A DNA stretch of 54,052 nt from Bacteroidales bacterium UBA1217 (GTDB taxonomy: Bacteria; Bacteroidota; Bacteroidia; Bacteroidales; P3): NCBI GenBank assembly GCA_002309335.1, contig DBXH01000006.1, positions 495 through 54,546 on the forward strand. Direction: 5' to 3'. Both the position numbers and the translations under genes were made by a program. The notes under the pieces are model-generated. The model did no database searches, had not been told where the DNA came from, and saw only the letters and a list, made by a program, of their open reading frames with translations. Below, piece by piece: positions 18,011 to 27,448 of the stretch; positions within the stretch are counted from its first letter, which is position 1, and the number at the start of each line of letters is the position of its first letter.

Positions 18011-19363
18011 TCACGGTTTTATTCCCGTAATAATAAGCTCAATTTTTGTGTCCTTGAACGCCTGGCGTTTGTTCAACGCGGCAGCAGCCGAACGCTTGAT
18101 CTCGTTCTGTGTCATACCTGCTATTGTTATCTGCTCGGGACTCAGACCATGCGACACGAAGAACTCCTTTACACTCTGTGCCCTTGCTATCGACAGTTTC
18201 TGGTCCGCCTCGATATCCACAGCATATGACTGCACATAACCTTTTATCTGGAACGTCACCTCTGGGTGACCTTTGAACATTTGCATATAGTTCAGCAACG
18301 ACGTGTCTGACTCTGGCAGCAGGTTCGCGTCGTCATCAAAATAAATGTCAGCAATCGGGAACACGGTGCCCTTCTCGGTCTTGTTCATAATGAAGCGCAT
18401 CAGGGTGTCATCCTTGAAAATATTGGAGTTGAACTCCTTGTACACCGAGAAATAGCCGGCCTTGTTCGCATACAAAGAGTAGTTGAAACCAGGCACAAAT
18501 TTCACCTTGCCACCCTTGAATGCCGGGTTCTTGACTATCGGACGGTTGTCGGTGTTCTTCTCAAGTATCAGCAAGTCAACATCCACGTTCTTTTTTGCCA
18601 CAGGGTCGAAAAAGACCACATGTGGTTCGAACGATTCCACCTGAATGGACACTTTAATCGTGTGTCCGTCACCCTTGCTGCTTTTGTTGTCGAGAACAAT
18701 GTAGTAAACCTCACCTTTGCGGACAGGTATGGAGCGTAGAAAATCACCATCCTCGTTCGGACGTATGAAAGTTTTCTTGCCGTCTGCCTTCATACCCATC
18801 GTAGGAGTTGTCATACGACGACTGCGTGGCTTCGTTTCAGTCTTTCCCTTGCCCGGTTTTGGAGTTGCTGCTGCGATGCCAGTAGTGTCCTTAGACGAAA
18901 GATCTGCGGCTAAGGGTTTGATTTTATTCTGAATCAAATGGTTGCTGAAATAAATGTCCGTATACTTGTAAACAATGAAGTCGTAATCGTCCCATTCGTT
19001 GTTTGGGGTAATGTTTATTTCGAGATTTCCGCTATAAGGTGCTGTGAATTTGTACCACGTTGAATTGTGCTCATATTCAAACACATTGGGATTGTTCTTG
19101 TCTCTCATAATCTCTTGGATGCGGCCAGCGCCTTGCGGTGCTGTTGTGGGGCCGTAGGGTACGTCGGGTTGCAGTTGTATTGCAAAGAGGCAATCGTTGC
19201 TGTTTGCGGGCAATTCGATATTTTCGGGTTCTTGCTTTACCGGTTTGGTTGGTTTGGCGGTTTTGCCTTTGTTGCCGGTTTTGTTTTTATTTTGAGCCTG
19301 AACGTTGGCAGCGCTGAGAATCAGAGCCAATGCAACGAATGGAATGAATATTTTGCTTTTCAT
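18011..19363 (-). CDS. outer-membrane protein with C-terminal OmpA domain
   Basis: The product has 450 residues, with a signal peptide (about residues 1-23, ending VQAQN). A basic Lys/Pro/Thr-rich linker follows. The middle has WYKFTAPYSGNLEINITPNN and DYDFIVYKYTD, a bacterial pre-peptidase C-terminal-like or jelly-roll segment. Residues 335-450 are an OmpA-like domain: DIYFDDDANLLPESD, then QIKGYVQSYA, and LSIARAQSVKEFFVSHGLSPEQI. That domain normally binds peptidoglycan, so the protein probably links the outer membrane to the cell wall. A -7 promoter box (19395-19402, minus) lies 32 bases before the start. It appears to be a single-gene transcript. Confidence 0.85.
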   Translation of the reverse strand: MKSKIFIPFVALALILSAANVQAQNKNKTGNKGKTAKPTKPVKQEPENIELPANSNDCLFAIQLQPDVPYGPTTAPQGAGRIQEIMRDKNNPNVFEYEHNSTWYKFTAPYSGNLEINITPNNEWDDYDFIVYKYTDIYFSNHLIQNKIKPLAADLSSKDTTGIAAATPKPGKGKTETKPRSRRMTTPTMGMKADGKKTFIRPNEDGDFLRSIPVRKGEVYYIVLDNKSSKGDGHTIKVSIQVESFEPHVVFFDPVAKKNVDVDLLILEKNTDNRPIVKNPAFKGGKVKFVPGFNYSLYANKAGYFSVYKEFNSNIFKDDTLMRFIMNKTEKGTVFPIADIYFDDDANLLPESDTSLLNYMQMFKGHPEVTFQIKGYVQSYAVDIEADQKLSIARAQSVKEFFVSHGLSPEQITIAGMTQNEIKRSAAAALNKRQAFKDTKIELIITGIKP

Positions 19364-19394
19364 TTTTATATTTATTGCAATAATTATACCGTTG

Positions 19395-19402
19395 CAAAGA
19401 TA
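19395..19402 (-). promoter_or_regulatory. -7 box TATCTTTG for the OmpA-domain gene
   Basis: Read on the minus strand this is TATCTTTG, a full match to TAnnTTTG, preceded by an A/T tract. It lies 32 bases upstream of the start at 19363. A clear TTTG at -33 is not visible. Confidence 0.6.
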
Positions 19403-19902
19403 CCAATTTTTTTTGTAATAGATGTTTCTGAACGAATATTTTTGTTAAATAATGGGTTAAAGGATTGAATATTAAAGATGTGGTAAGATTGTAATTTTTG
19501 TTAAAGAGAGCTTGGTTTTGCGTTTTGGACGGTTGGGAAATGGGTTTTATTCCCAATTCTATGTATTATTTTTTTGAAATCAGAGTGTGTATAGAGTTTT
19601 GAATCGAAAAATGATGAGTTATAAACCGGAATATTAATGTTTTATGAAAAGATACGCATAAATTATGCGTAAACCCAGAATTACCCTAGAATTAACCCAG
19701 AATTAACCCAAAGGCGAGGCGAAGGAATGGGATGGTTTTTGTGGCAGATTATAGGAGATTGGCAAACGGGAGGTAAGCAGGAAAGGATTGTATGGTTGGC
19801 AATGGGGAGAAGAGATGGGGTTGTGTGAAGGTGTAAGGCGTTGGGTATCAGCGGGTGTTGCGATGGTGAATAACTTTTTTTAGATTAATCATAAATTATT
19901 TG
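19403..19902. other. gene-free divergent spacer
   Basis: This 500-base AT-rich stretch lies between the divergent OmpA-domain and trxA genes. I see no protein-coding frame with family features and no tRNA. It contains an 11-bp period repeat tract (listed separately) and a G-rich purine segment around 19710-19860 with no recognisable structure. Promoters for both genes lie at its ends. Confidence 0.6.
19655..19711 (+). repeat. dispersed repeat: GCATAAATTATGC palindrome plus 11-bp period tract
   Basis: A palindrome, GCATAAATTATGC (19655-19667), is followed by GTAA and then three and a half 11-base units of the form AACCCAGAATT (672-682, 683-693, 694-704, 705-711). The same layout, palindrome then GTAA then 11-base units, occurs at 37482-37540, so it is a dispersed family and not chance. 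Eleven bases is close to one helical turn, which would place equal bases on one face of the DNA. Function is unknown. Confidence 0.7.
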
Positions 19903-19910
19903 TATCTTTG
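19903..19910 (+). promoter_or_regulatory. -7 box TATCTTTG for trxA
   Basis: TATCTTTGCA is the most common form of the Bacteroidota -7 element. It lies 40 bases before the trxA ATG, with a T-run about 22 bases further upstream in the -33 position. Confidence 0.75.
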
Positions 19911-19949
19911 CAGTAATTTAATGTTTAACAATAAAATATCTAAAGCACT

Positions 19950-20264
19950 ATGGTAGTAGAAGTTAATGATAACAATTTTGCTGAAATCAGTCAGTCAAAC
20001 CTTCCTGTCCTTCTTGATATCGGTGCCACATGGTGTGGTCCTTGCAAGGCACTTGCTCCTATTGTTGAGGAAATAGCCGCCGAGTATGAGGGGAAGGCGC
20101 TGGTTTGTAAAGCCGATGTTGATGAATGTCCCGATATTGCTATGAAGTTCCGTGTGCGCAGCGTTCCTACGGTTTTGTTTTTCAAGAACGGTGAAGCTGT
20201 CGACAAATCGCTGGGACTCGTGGCCAAGGCAACTTTGACCGAGAAGCTGAACGCGCTGCTGTAG
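19950..20264 (+). CDS. trxA: thioredoxin
   Basis: The product is 104 residues, the full length of a classical thioredoxin. The active site is ATWCGPCKALAPI with redox cysteines C29 and C32. The cis-Pro lies in VRSVPTVLFFKNGE, and the acidic residue before the active-site strand is Asp (LLDIGATW). It reduces disulfides of cytoplasmic proteins such as ribonucleotide reductase. There is no signal peptide. It has its own promoter and is followed after 41 bases by a DUF58 gene, probably read through. Confidence 0.97.
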   Translation: MVVEVNDNNFAEISQSNLPVLLDIGATWCGPCKALAPIVEEIAAEYEGKALVCKADVDECPDIAMKFRVRSVPTVLFFKNGEAVDKSLGLVAKATLTEKLNALL

Positions 20265-20305
20265 AAAAAAGAGGAAGTTAAGGAGAGGCGTGGGGAGCGG
20301 GCCGG

Positions 20306-21232
20306 ATGTTTCAGGAGATAGAGAAATATAAGTCGCTGGATTTCTTTGCAAGGCAGGTGGTGGAGGGATTCATCACGGGCTTGCACAAGAGTCCTTTTCA
20401 CGGCTTTTCGGTTGAGTTTTCGGAACATCGTCTTTACAATACCGGCGAGTCGACAAAGAATATTGACTGGAAGTTGTATGGCCGCACGGACAAATTGTTT
20501 GTGAAGCGGTATGAGGAGGAGACCAATCTGCGTTGTCAGGTGCTTATCGACCAGTCGTCGTCGATGTATTTTCCGATTGAGCGGCAGGGTGTGTTTGCTA
20601 ATCCCAACAAACTGACATTTTCGGTATATGCAGCGGCATTGATAATGGAACTGCTTGTACGTCAACGCGACGCATTTGGGTTGACGTTGTTTTCGGACAA
20701 AGTGGACTTTCAAACCGAGGTGCGTTCGTCGGTGTTGCATCAGCGTTATGTCTATTCTGTGATGGAACAGATGCTGCATCCGGTGAAGGCCGAGACGCTA
20801 GAGCAGAGAGGAACCAATGTGGCGGAGTGTATTCACCTGCTGGCCGAGAAGATGCATCGCCGTTCGCTGGTGGTGATTTTCACCGATGCCTTTGTGCGTG
20901 AGGAGGATATGGAGCCGCTGTTTGATGCGTTGCGGCATTTGCGGCATTGTAAACACGAGGTGTTGCTGTTTCACACCTACGACCGCGACAAGGAACTGGA
21001 GTTGAATTACGGCAACCGGCCGTATTATTTCATTGATATGGAGACGGGCCGCAAGATCAAGGCTTTCCCAAATGAAATTGCCGAGCGATACCGTTCGTCG
21101 ATGGCTGAGCAGGTGGAACGCGTAAAGCGACACGCGATGCAATATCATATTGATTATGTACCGGTTGATGTGAATCTTGGATTTGACCAAATTATGCAGC
21201 CTTATGTGTTGAAGAGGTCGAGACATTATTGA
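20306..21232 (+). CDS. DUF58 family protein (von Willebrand A-like)
   Basis: The product has 308 residues. The DUF58 core is visible as GLHKSPFHGFSVEFSEHRLY, then STKNIDWKLYGRTDKLFVKR and a MIDAS-like DQSSSMYF (D-x-S-x-S). These proteins resemble von Willebrand factor A domains and are usually encoded next to a MoxR-type AAA+ ATPase; no moxR gene is nearby here. There is no signal peptide or transmembrane segment, so it is cytoplasmic, unlike the membrane-anchored Bat proteins. A role as a partner of a MoxR chaperone encoded elsewhere is inferred. Its last codons run into a 9-bp period repeat tract. Confidence 0.88.
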   Translation: MFQEIEKYKSLDFFARQVVEGFITGLHKSPFHGFSVEFSEHRLYNTGESTKNIDWKLYGRTDKLFVKRYEEETNLRCQVLIDQSSSMYFPIERQGVFANPNKLTFSVYAAALIMELLVRQRDAFGLTLFSDKVDFQTEVRSSVLHQRYVYSVMEQMLHPVKAETLEQRGTNVAECIHLLAEKMHRRSLVVIFTDAFVREEDMEPLFDALRHLRHCKHEVLLFHTYDRDKELELNYGNRPYYFIDMETGRKIKAFPNEIAERYRSSMAEQVERVKRHAMQYHIDYVPVDVNLGFDQIMQPYVLKRSRHY

Positions 21233-21291
21233 AAGGTTGGAAAGGATGAAAAGGTTCGCTTCGCTTGAAAGGATAAAAAGGTTGGAAATCG
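21229..21291 (+). repeat. 9-bp period tandem tract at the end of the DUF58 gene
   Basis: Seven consecutive 9-base units of the type TTGAAAGGT, TGGAAAGGA, TGAAAAGGT run from 21229 to 21291, with one divergent unit (TCGCTTCGC). The first unit contains the DUF58 stop codon. A related tract lies at 41719-41808 before mmdB, including the word GCTTGAAA. No stem-loop terminator is present in the tract. Confidence 0.65.
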
Positions 21292-21349
21292 TAGAATATA
21301 TAAAACCTACTATAACCATTAAAACTTGGAATTGAAATAATTAAAGGAT

Positions 21350-22297
21350 ATGAAAAATAAAACGTTATTTGTAGTTGCGGCTATAGGTGCGATTCTGTGT
21401 GTGTCGTGTGGCCCTAAGGAGGGCGTTATCGGCAAGAAACACAAGATAGACCAGATAATGGCTATAGATAGTCATTATCAGGATGATAGGCTTCTGATGA
21501 CTACGGATACCTATATTGAGCAAAAGTGGAATTGGGATGGCAAAGAGATGTACCGTATTGATTATCATGGTGGCGAGCATCCCTATTCGGAGGTCTTCTT
21601 TTATGATGGCCGTAAAATAATCCGCACCACGGTTCCGGCATATAGTATTCGCTCGGAATTCTTCTATGACGGTCGCAAACTGGAGCGTATAGAGGTCTAC
21701 GACAAGGATGAACTGTATTGCAATATGGCTTTCATCCACGATGGCAAGCAATTGACAGGAATTTCCTGCAATTATTATACGGTGTCGGACACCAACAACG
21801 CCATACTAGAGAAGATGGCAAATCCGTTGAGGTCGCTTGTGGGTGATGAGGTGGCAATGTGCCTTAATTCGGAAAATTGCCAGAGAATAGCGCGTCAGAA
21901 GGCAAGGTCGTCAAAGTCGTCTGTTAATGTGCGTTACGAGATTGCTTGGAACGATGATAATCCGACTCAGATTGTATGCTCAGATGCCGAAGGACAAAGG
22001 ACTATCCGGCTTCAATATGACAGCAAGGAAAACCCATTCTATCAATTATACGGGTTCCATGAATTGAATGATCCAATCTTTGGCTTTGCTATGTTATCGA
22101 AAAACAATGTGCTGGCTATCCGTATGCCATATAAAAGAAATAATAACCAGTTGTTTAAATACAGATACGAGTATGACGGCGATGTTGTTGCCAAACGATG
22201 GTTGAGTTATTCGTATCCTTCGGTGGATTATACAACGCTGGATAGTGTGACATATAAATTTGAAAAGGCTGAAGAATTCAGCTATATTGAAGATTAA
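21350..22297 (+). CDS. lipoprotein of unknown function with repeated beta-strand motifs
   Basis: The product has 315 residues and a lipoprotein signal (AIGAILCVSC, lipid Cys at residue 20). The mature part contains repeated short strands of the type FFYDGRKIIR, FFYDGRKLERIEV and FIHDGKQLTGI, resembling the strand repeats of YD/RHS-type or 'DUF4595-like' lipoproteins that build beta-meander folds. I do not recognise a named family. Its location would be the periplasm or cell surface. It lies 12 bases before the META-domain lipoprotein gene, so the two are probably cotranscribed. Function unknown. Confidence 0.72.
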   Translation: MKNKTLFVVAAIGAILCVSCGPKEGVIGKKHKIDQIMAIDSHYQDDRLLMTTDTYIEQKWNWDGKEMYRIDYHGGEHPYSEVFFYDGRKIIRTTVPAYSIRSEFFYDGRKLERIEVYDKDELYCNMAFIHDGKQLTGISCNYYTVSDTNNAILEKMANPLRSLVGDEVAMCLNSENCQRIARQKARSSKSSVNVRYEIAWNDDNPTQIVCSDAEGQRTIRLQYDSKENPFYQLYGFHELNDPIFGFAMLSKNNVLAIRMPYKRNNNQLFKYRYEYDGDVVAKRWLSYSYPSVDYTTLDSVTYKFEKAEEFSYIED

Positions 22298-22309
22298 TTT
22301 TTGATATCG

Positions 22310-22750
22310 ATGAAACGAATAGTATTGTTAATAAGCATAGTTGCTGTTATGTTGTCAGGATGTAAATCGCATAAGGAAACCGTGGTCAATGTTCGTCCCG
22401 AGTTTAACGCCGAAGAGGTGTGGCAGCTTGGTGAAATGAAGGGCAAAGAGGTTGTATTCCTTGAAGGTCAGAAGAAAATCACCATCCAGATAAATCCTGA
22501 GGCAGGTACATTCAGCGGCTGCAGCGGCTGCAACCGTTATTTTGGTAATTTTAAGGACTTGGGAGACGGCAAGATGGTTCTGTCGGACTTTAACGGCACA
22601 AAGATGGCCTGTCCTGAAGCTTTCCATAAGATGGAAAACAACTATATGCAGCTGCTTCAACGTTGTGACGGATTCAATCTTTCGGAATATTCGCTCGAAC
22701 TGATGCAGGGCGAAAAGGTACTGCTGACTTTTGAGAAGATAAAAGATTGA
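22310..22750 (+). CDS. META domain lipoprotein (HslJ-like)
   Basis: The product has 146 residues. I chose ATG 22310 because it places the signal MKRIVLLISIVAVMLSGC in the usual frame; an upstream TTG at 22301 adds three residues. The lipid Cys is residue 18. The META (DUF306) domain is clear: GTFSGCSGCNRYFGNF, then LSDFNGTKMACPEAF and KMENNYMQLLQRCDGF. HslJ-type META proteins are heat-shock or novobiocin-tolerance envelope proteins. It is followed after 10 bases by priA, so it is likely in the same transcript. Confidence 0.9.
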   Translation: MKRIVLLISIVAVMLSGCKSHKETVVNVRPEFNAEEVWQLGEMKGKEVVFLEGQKKITIQINPEAGTFSGCSGCNRYFGNFKDLGDGKMVLSDFNGTKMACPEAFHKMENNYMQLLQRCDGFNLSEYSLELMQGEKVLLTFEKIKD

Positions 22751-22760
22751 GGGTGCGCCT

Positions 22761-25229
22761 ATGGAACGCCGGACCTTTTTCGTAGATGTTTTGCTTCCGC
22801 TGCACTTGCCGGATACATACACCTATAGGGTTCCATATGACTATAATGATTTCATAAAGGTAGGGCAGAGGGTCGTTGTTCAGTTTGGCTCCAAGCGACT
22901 TTATTCAGCCATCGTGCGGCGTGTGCACGAGAATGTGCCGTCGTATACTACCAAATATGTTCTCTCAATACTTGATTTAGAACCGATTGTAACAGAGCGT
23001 CAGTTGCTGTTTTGGGAGTGGATGGCGTCGTATTATATGTGCTATCCCGGTGACATAATGGCTGTTGCAATTCCGTCGGCGTTCCGATTGTCGAGCGAGT
23101 CGTACATTGTAGTGCATCCTGATTTTGCAGGAGAATACAACGATTTGAGCGAGGACGAAATTAAGGTACTCGATGTGCTGTCGCGCAAGGAGCGGCTGGA
23201 GATCAGTGAAGTGGTGGAGATTACAGGCTATCAGAAGATAATGCCCCTCATCAAGACGATGATAGAAAAACATATCATCCTGATGGACGAAGAACTGCAC
23301 CAACGTTATACTCCACGTTGCTCGATCTGGTTGACGCTCAATGAGAAATATAAGGATGAAGCGGAACTGAAACAGTTGTTCGACACGCTTGAAAAGAAGT
23401 CTGTCAATCATAAGCAGATGCTTGCGCTGATGCATTTTATGCAGCTCAGCGGGTTTGGCACGAAAGATGTAAAAAAGAAAGAATTAACAGATAATAAGGA
23501 TTTGTCGGCATCGGCTATAGAAACGCTGATAAAGAAAGAGGTTCTTGTGCAGATGCAGCGTGAGGAGAGCCGTCTTGAAGAATATGAGTCGACCATTGAT
23601 GTCGGAAGTATCACCCTCAACGGAGAACAGCAACAAGCATTTGATACTATAGAGGCCAGTCAAAAGGCTGTCAATTTGCTGTTTGGAGTTACTTCGAGCG
23701 GAAAGACAGAGGTATACATACGTTTGATTGACCAGATGTTAAAAGATGGCAAGCAGGTGTTGATGCTGTTGCCTGAAATAGCACTAACTGCTCAGGTTAT
23801 CAATCGTCTGCGTAAGTATTTTGGTGGTGCAGTCGGTGTGTATCACTCGCGTTTTAGCACGCAGGAGAGGGCAGAGGTATGGTTGCGCACAATGGACAAG
23901 TCAGAGTCGGGCTACAAACTTTTGCTTGGTGCCCGTTCGGCATTGTTCCTTCCGTTTCATAACCTTGGCTTAGTGATAGTTGACGAAGAGCACGATAGCA
24001 GTTATAAACAGAACGACCCTGCACCGCGCTACAATGGTCGTGACTGTGCCATATATCTTGCCCATACTTGGTGTGCAAAGACCGTACTCGGTTCAGCAAC
24101 ACCTTCTGTTGAGAGTTATTTCAACGCACAGAGTGGCAAGTACGGTTATGCAGAATTACAACATCGTTTCGGCGGCATAGAGATGCCAGAAGTGCTTTGT
24201 GTCGATATGAAGGATGCGCAGCGAAAACGAGAGGTGCAGATGAATTTCTCAAAGTTCTTGCTTGATCATATTCACGAGGCGCTCCAGCGTAAAGAGCAGG
24301 TTATCTTGTTCCAGAACCGGCGTGGTTTCTCGCTTCGACTTGAATGTGACGTATGCCACTGGATACCACAATGCAAGCATTGCGATGTTTCGTTGGTTTA
24401 CCATAAAGCGTCCAACAGCCTGCGTTGCCACTATTGCGGATACTCGATACCTGTGCCGCAGGAATGTCCTGCATGTCACAGTACAACTTTGAAAATGAAA
24501 GGATTCGGAACGGAGCGTATCGAAGATGACCTTGCCATACTTGTTCCTGAAGCCCGTATAGCCAGAATGGACCTCGATTCGACGTCGCAAAAGAAACGAT
24601 ATGTTGAAATATTGAACGATTTTGATGATCACAAGATTGATATTCTGGTTGGTACACAGATGGTGACAAAAGGTTTGGATTTTGATAATGTCAGTGTTGT
24701 GGGTATTCTCTCTGCTGACAATTTGATTTCGTTTCCCGATTTCCGGGCTTATGAGCGCAGCTTTCAGCAGATGACACAAGTCAGCGGTCGTGCTGGACGG
24801 CGAGGCAAACAGGGTAAGGTAATAATACAGACCTATCAACCTTATCATCAGGCTATTCGTGATGCGATGGAGAACAATTACATTTCGATGTACAATAGTC
24901 AAATCGTTGAACGTCGTGTTTTCAAATATCCTCCATACTATAAGCTTATCGTAATAACTATTAAGCATTTAAAGGAAGATGTCACTAATGATGTCGCTGC
25001 GCTTTATGCTGTACGTCTGCGAGAACAGTTCGCGGAGCGTGTTATGGGTCCAGAGTACCCCAGTGTAGCACGCATACGTAACCAGTATTTGAAGCGGATT
25101 ATGGTACGTTTTGCCGTTGGCGAGGCAATAAATGAAGGAAAGCGTATTATGCTGCGTATTGCCGACGAGATATTGAAAGACAAGGCTTTCGCTAGAGTAC
25201 AGATAGTTTTTGACGTCGACCCACAATAA
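22761..25229 (+). CDS. priA: primosomal protein N' (replication restart helicase PriA)
   Basis: The product is 822 residues, a typical PriA. The N-terminal 3'-DNA-binding domain starts LPLHLPDTYTYRVPYDYN. The helicase core has Walker A GVTSSGKTEVY, DEEH in VIVDEEHDSSYKQND, GSATPS, and motif V/VI VGTQMVTKGLDFDNV and QVSGRAGRRGKQG. Between the helicase lobes sits the zinc cluster of eight cysteines (CDVCHWIPQCKHCDVS, then CHYCGYSI and ECPACHS). PriA reloads DnaB at stalled forks. Nothing is missing. The gene ends 73 bases before the acyl-CoA synthetase, which has its own promoter. Confidence 0.97.
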   Translation: MERRTFFVDVLLPLHLPDTYTYRVPYDYNDFIKVGQRVVVQFGSKRLYSAIVRRVHENVPSYTTKYVLSILDLEPIVTERQLLFWEWMASYYMCYPGDIMAVAIPSAFRLSSESYIVVHPDFAGEYNDLSEDEIKVLDVLSRKERLEISEVVEITGYQKIMPLIKTMIEKHIILMDEELHQRYTPRCSIWLTLNEKYKDEAELKQLFDTLEKKSVNHKQMLALMHFMQLSGFGTKDVKKKELTDNKDLSASAIETLIKKEVLVQMQREESRLEEYESTIDVGSITLNGEQQQAFDTIEASQKAVNLLFGVTSSGKTEVYIRLIDQMLKDGKQVLMLLPEIALTAQVINRLRKYFGGAVGVYHSRFSTQERAEVWLRTMDKSESGYKLLLGARSALFLPFHNLGLVIVDEEHDSSYKQNDPAPRYNGRDCAIYLAHTWCAKTVLGSATPSVESYFNAQSGKYGYAELQHRFGGIEMPEVLCVDMKDAQRKREVQMNFSKFLLDHIHEALQRKEQVILFQNRRGFSLRLECDVCHWIPQCKHCDVSLVYHKASNSLRCHYCGYSIPVPQECPACHSTTLKMKGFGTERIEDDLAILVPEARIARMDLDSTSQKKRYVEILNDFDDHKIDILVGTQMVTKGLDFDNVSVVGILSADNLISFPDFRAYERSFQQMTQVSGRAGRRGKQGKVIIQTYQPYHQAIRDAMENNYISMYNSQIVERRVFKYPPYYKLIVITIKHLKEDVTNDVAALYAVRLREQFAERVMGPEYPSVARIRNQYLKRIMVRFAVGEAINEGKRIMLRIADEILKDKAFARVQIVFDVDPQ

Positions 25230-25236
25230 AATAAAT

Positions 25237-25267
25237 TTTGTTGGTTTAACTTTTTTTAGTAATTTTG
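25237..25267 (+). promoter_or_regulatory. consensus promoter TTTG-N19-TAATTTTG
   Basis: TTTG at 25237-25240 and TAATTTTG at 25260-25267 are separated by exactly 19 bases, the ideal spacing for the main Bacteroidota sigma factor. It lies 35 bases before ATG 25303 and is one of the two best promoters in the window, in line with strong expression of the acyl-CoA synthetase. Confidence 0.85.
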
Positions 25268-25302
25268 CATTTTTAAGATAATAATAACTAAAACATAATA
25301 AT

Positions 25303-27375
25303 ATGATAGCAAAAGAGTTACTCAACCCCAGAAGTATCGTTATCTGCGGTGCTTCCAGTGATGTACATAAACCCGGCGGCAAGTCGCTGAAGAACCTCCT
25401 TGAGAGCCCTTTCAAGGGTCAGGTATATGCCGTCAACCCCAAAGAATCTGAGGTTCAAGGTGTAAAATGCTACGCTAAAGTTGAGGATCTGCCGCAGGTC
25501 GACTGCGCCATCCTCTGCATCGCCGCAAAGTTCTGTGCCCAGACGGTCGACGTTTTAGCCAAGGAGAAGGGCTGCAAGGGCTTTATCATTGTCAGTGCAG
25601 GTTTCTCAGAGGAGAACGCTGAAGGTGCTGCGATCGAGAAACATATTGTTGACACTATCAATAGTGTAGGTGGCTCGCTTATCGGTCCCAACTGCACTGG
25701 TTTCCTCAACACCAACTACAGCGGCTGCTTCGACACGCCTATTCCGAAACTTGACCCTCACGGTGTTGATTTCATCACTGGTTCCGGTGCAACGGCTGTG
25801 TTTATCAAAGAATATGGTATCAGCAACGGTTTGACATTCAACAGTGTTTGGGCTGTTGGTAATTCCGCTCAGCTTGGTATTGAGGATGTCCTTGAACATC
25901 TTGACGAAACTTTCGATCCCGAGAAATCGAGCCGAGTCATTATGCTTTATATGGAGAAAATCGGTGACCCGCAACGTCTGCTCAAGCATAGCCGCAACCT
26001 TATCAACAAGGGTTGCCATATCGCCGCAATTAAGAGCGGTGGTTCTGCTGCCGGTAGCCGTGCCGCATCGTCGCATACTGGTGCTTTGGCCACCAACGAC
26101 GCCGCTGTTGACGCATTGTTCCAGAAGGCTGGTATCGTCCGTTGCCAGAACCGTCAGGAGTTGACTACTGTCTGCGCTGTCTTTATGCATCCTGAAATCA
26201 AGGGCAAGCGTTGTGCTGTTGTAACCCACGCCGGCGGTCCTGCCGTTATGCTCACCGATGTGCTCAGCAATGGTGGTATGGAAATTCCGTCGCTGAAAGA
26301 GCATCCGAAGGCTCCCGAACTGTTGTCGAAACTTTTCGGTGGCTCCTCTGTGGGCAACCCCATCGACTTCCTCGCTACCGGTACAGCCGAGCAGCTGGGC
26401 TATATCCTTGACGCTGTCGAGAATGATTTTGACGAGATTGACTTTTCGGTGGTTATTTTCGGTTCGCCGGGATTGTTCTCGAACAAGGAGGTCTACGATC
26501 TGCTTGATGAGAAGATGAAGACTTGCAAGAAACCCATCTTCCCCGTTCTGCCGTCGATTATTAATGTCAAAGACGAAATCAACGACTTTATCGCTAAAGG
26601 CCGCATTAATTTCCCCGAAGAGTGTGTGTTGGGTAATGCAATCTGCAAGGTCTACAATACACCTAAACCGCAGCCCGAGAATGTTGAGTTGCCCAAGATT
26701 GACGTCGCCCGCATTCGCAAGACTGTTGAGCGTTGCAAGGACGGATATATGGAGATCGCTGACTATAATGAATTACTCGACGCTGCCGGTATCAGCCGCA
26801 AGAAATCGGTCGAGGTCAGCAAGAAAGAGGATGCTCTCGCTTTCGCCAAAGAGGTGGGGTGCTCAAAAGATGTACCGCTGGTAATGAAGGTCGTTGGCCC
26901 GCTCCATAAGAGCGACGTTGGCGGTGTGACTCTTGGTGTTAAGGACCTCGACACTGTTGCCAAAGAGTTTGACCGTCTGATTGTTATCCCCGAGACCTAT
27001 GCTGTTGAGATGTATCCTATGCTTGACGGTATCGATGTCTATATCGGTGCTATCAAGGATCCGAAGTTTGGCCATCAGATTTTCTTCGGTTTGGGCGGTA
27101 TCTTTATCGAGGTACTGAAGGATGTACAAAGTGCATTGGCTCCTATCACCGCTGCTGAAGCCAAAGAGATGCTCACCAAGCTTAAAGGATATAAGATTCT
27201 CGAAGGTGTGCGTGGTCAGGAAGGTGTTAACATCGACCTTTACGCCGAGCAGGTTGCACGTGTCAGTGCCCTTGTTCAGGCAGCTCCCGAGATTGCCGAG
27301 ATGGACCTCAACCCGCTGCTTGGCAACCCGCGCTATGTCACCGCAGTTGATGCCCGCATCCGTCTGGAGAAGTAA
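25303..27375 (+). CDS. fused ADP-forming acetate-CoA ligase (acyl-CoA synthetase)
   Basis: The product is 690 residues with the alpha and beta parts in one chain. Residues 1-130 are the CoA-binding Rossmann domain (NPRSIVICGASSD), then the ligase domain with the phospho-histidine H258 in ASSHTGA. The C-terminal ATP-grasp part (from about 470) has PLVMKVVGPLHKSDVGGV and ends VTAVDARIRLEK. The enzyme converts acetyl-CoA or propionyl-CoA plus ADP and phosphate to the acid, CoA and ATP by way of phospho-His. This would save energy from the acyl-CoA made by the mmd cluster 12 kb away; the link is inference. Lysine codons are mostly AAG, as in highly expressed genes here. A strong promoter precedes it and a strong terminator follows. 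Confidence 0.92.
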   Translation: MIAKELLNPRSIVICGASSDVHKPGGKSLKNLLESPFKGQVYAVNPKESEVQGVKCYAKVEDLPQVDCAILCIAAKFCAQTVDVLAKEKGCKGFIIVSAGFSEENAEGAAIEKHIVDTINSVGGSLIGPNCTGFLNTNYSGCFDTPIPKLDPHGVDFITGSGATAVFIKEYGISNGLTFNSVWAVGNSAQLGIEDVLEHLDETFDPEKSSRVIMLYMEKIGDPQRLLKHSRNLINKGCHIAAIKSGGSAAGSRAASSHTGALATNDAAVDALFQKAGIVRCQNRQELTTVCAVFMHPEIKGKRCAVVTHAGGPAVMLTDVLSNGGMEIPSLKEHPKAPELLSKLFGGSSVGNPIDFLATGTAEQLGYILDAVENDFDEIDFSVVIFGSPGLFSNKEVYDLLDEKMKTCKKPIFPVLPSIINVKDEINDFIAKGRINFPEECVLGNAICKVYNTPKPQPENVELPKIDVARIRKTVERCKDGYMEIADYNELLDAAGISRKKSVEVSKKEDALAFAKEVGCSKDVPLVMKVVGPLHKSDVGGVTLGVKDLDTVAKEFDRLIVIPETYAVEMYPMLDGIDVYIGAIKDPKFGHQIFFGLGGIFIEVLKDVQSALAPITAAEAKEMLTKLKGYKILEGVRGQEGVNIDLYAEQVARVSALVQAAPEIAEMDLNPLLGNPRYVTAVDARIRLEK

Positions 27376-27394
27376 AATCAATTAGATTTATTAT

Positions 27395-27440
27395 AAAACA
27401 GAAAAAGGTGTCCAGCACCAGCAGACACCTTTTCTGTTTT
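27395..27440. terminator. strong bidirectional intrinsic terminator
   Basis: The arms AACAGAAAAAGGTGTC and GACACCTTTTCTGTTTT pair almost perfectly (one extra A in the left arm) around an 11-base loop. T-runs lie on both sides as read from each strand. It separates the convergent acyl-CoA synthetase (+) and lipoprotein (-) genes and can end both transcripts. Confidence 0.92.
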
Positions 27441-27448
27441 TATCTTTT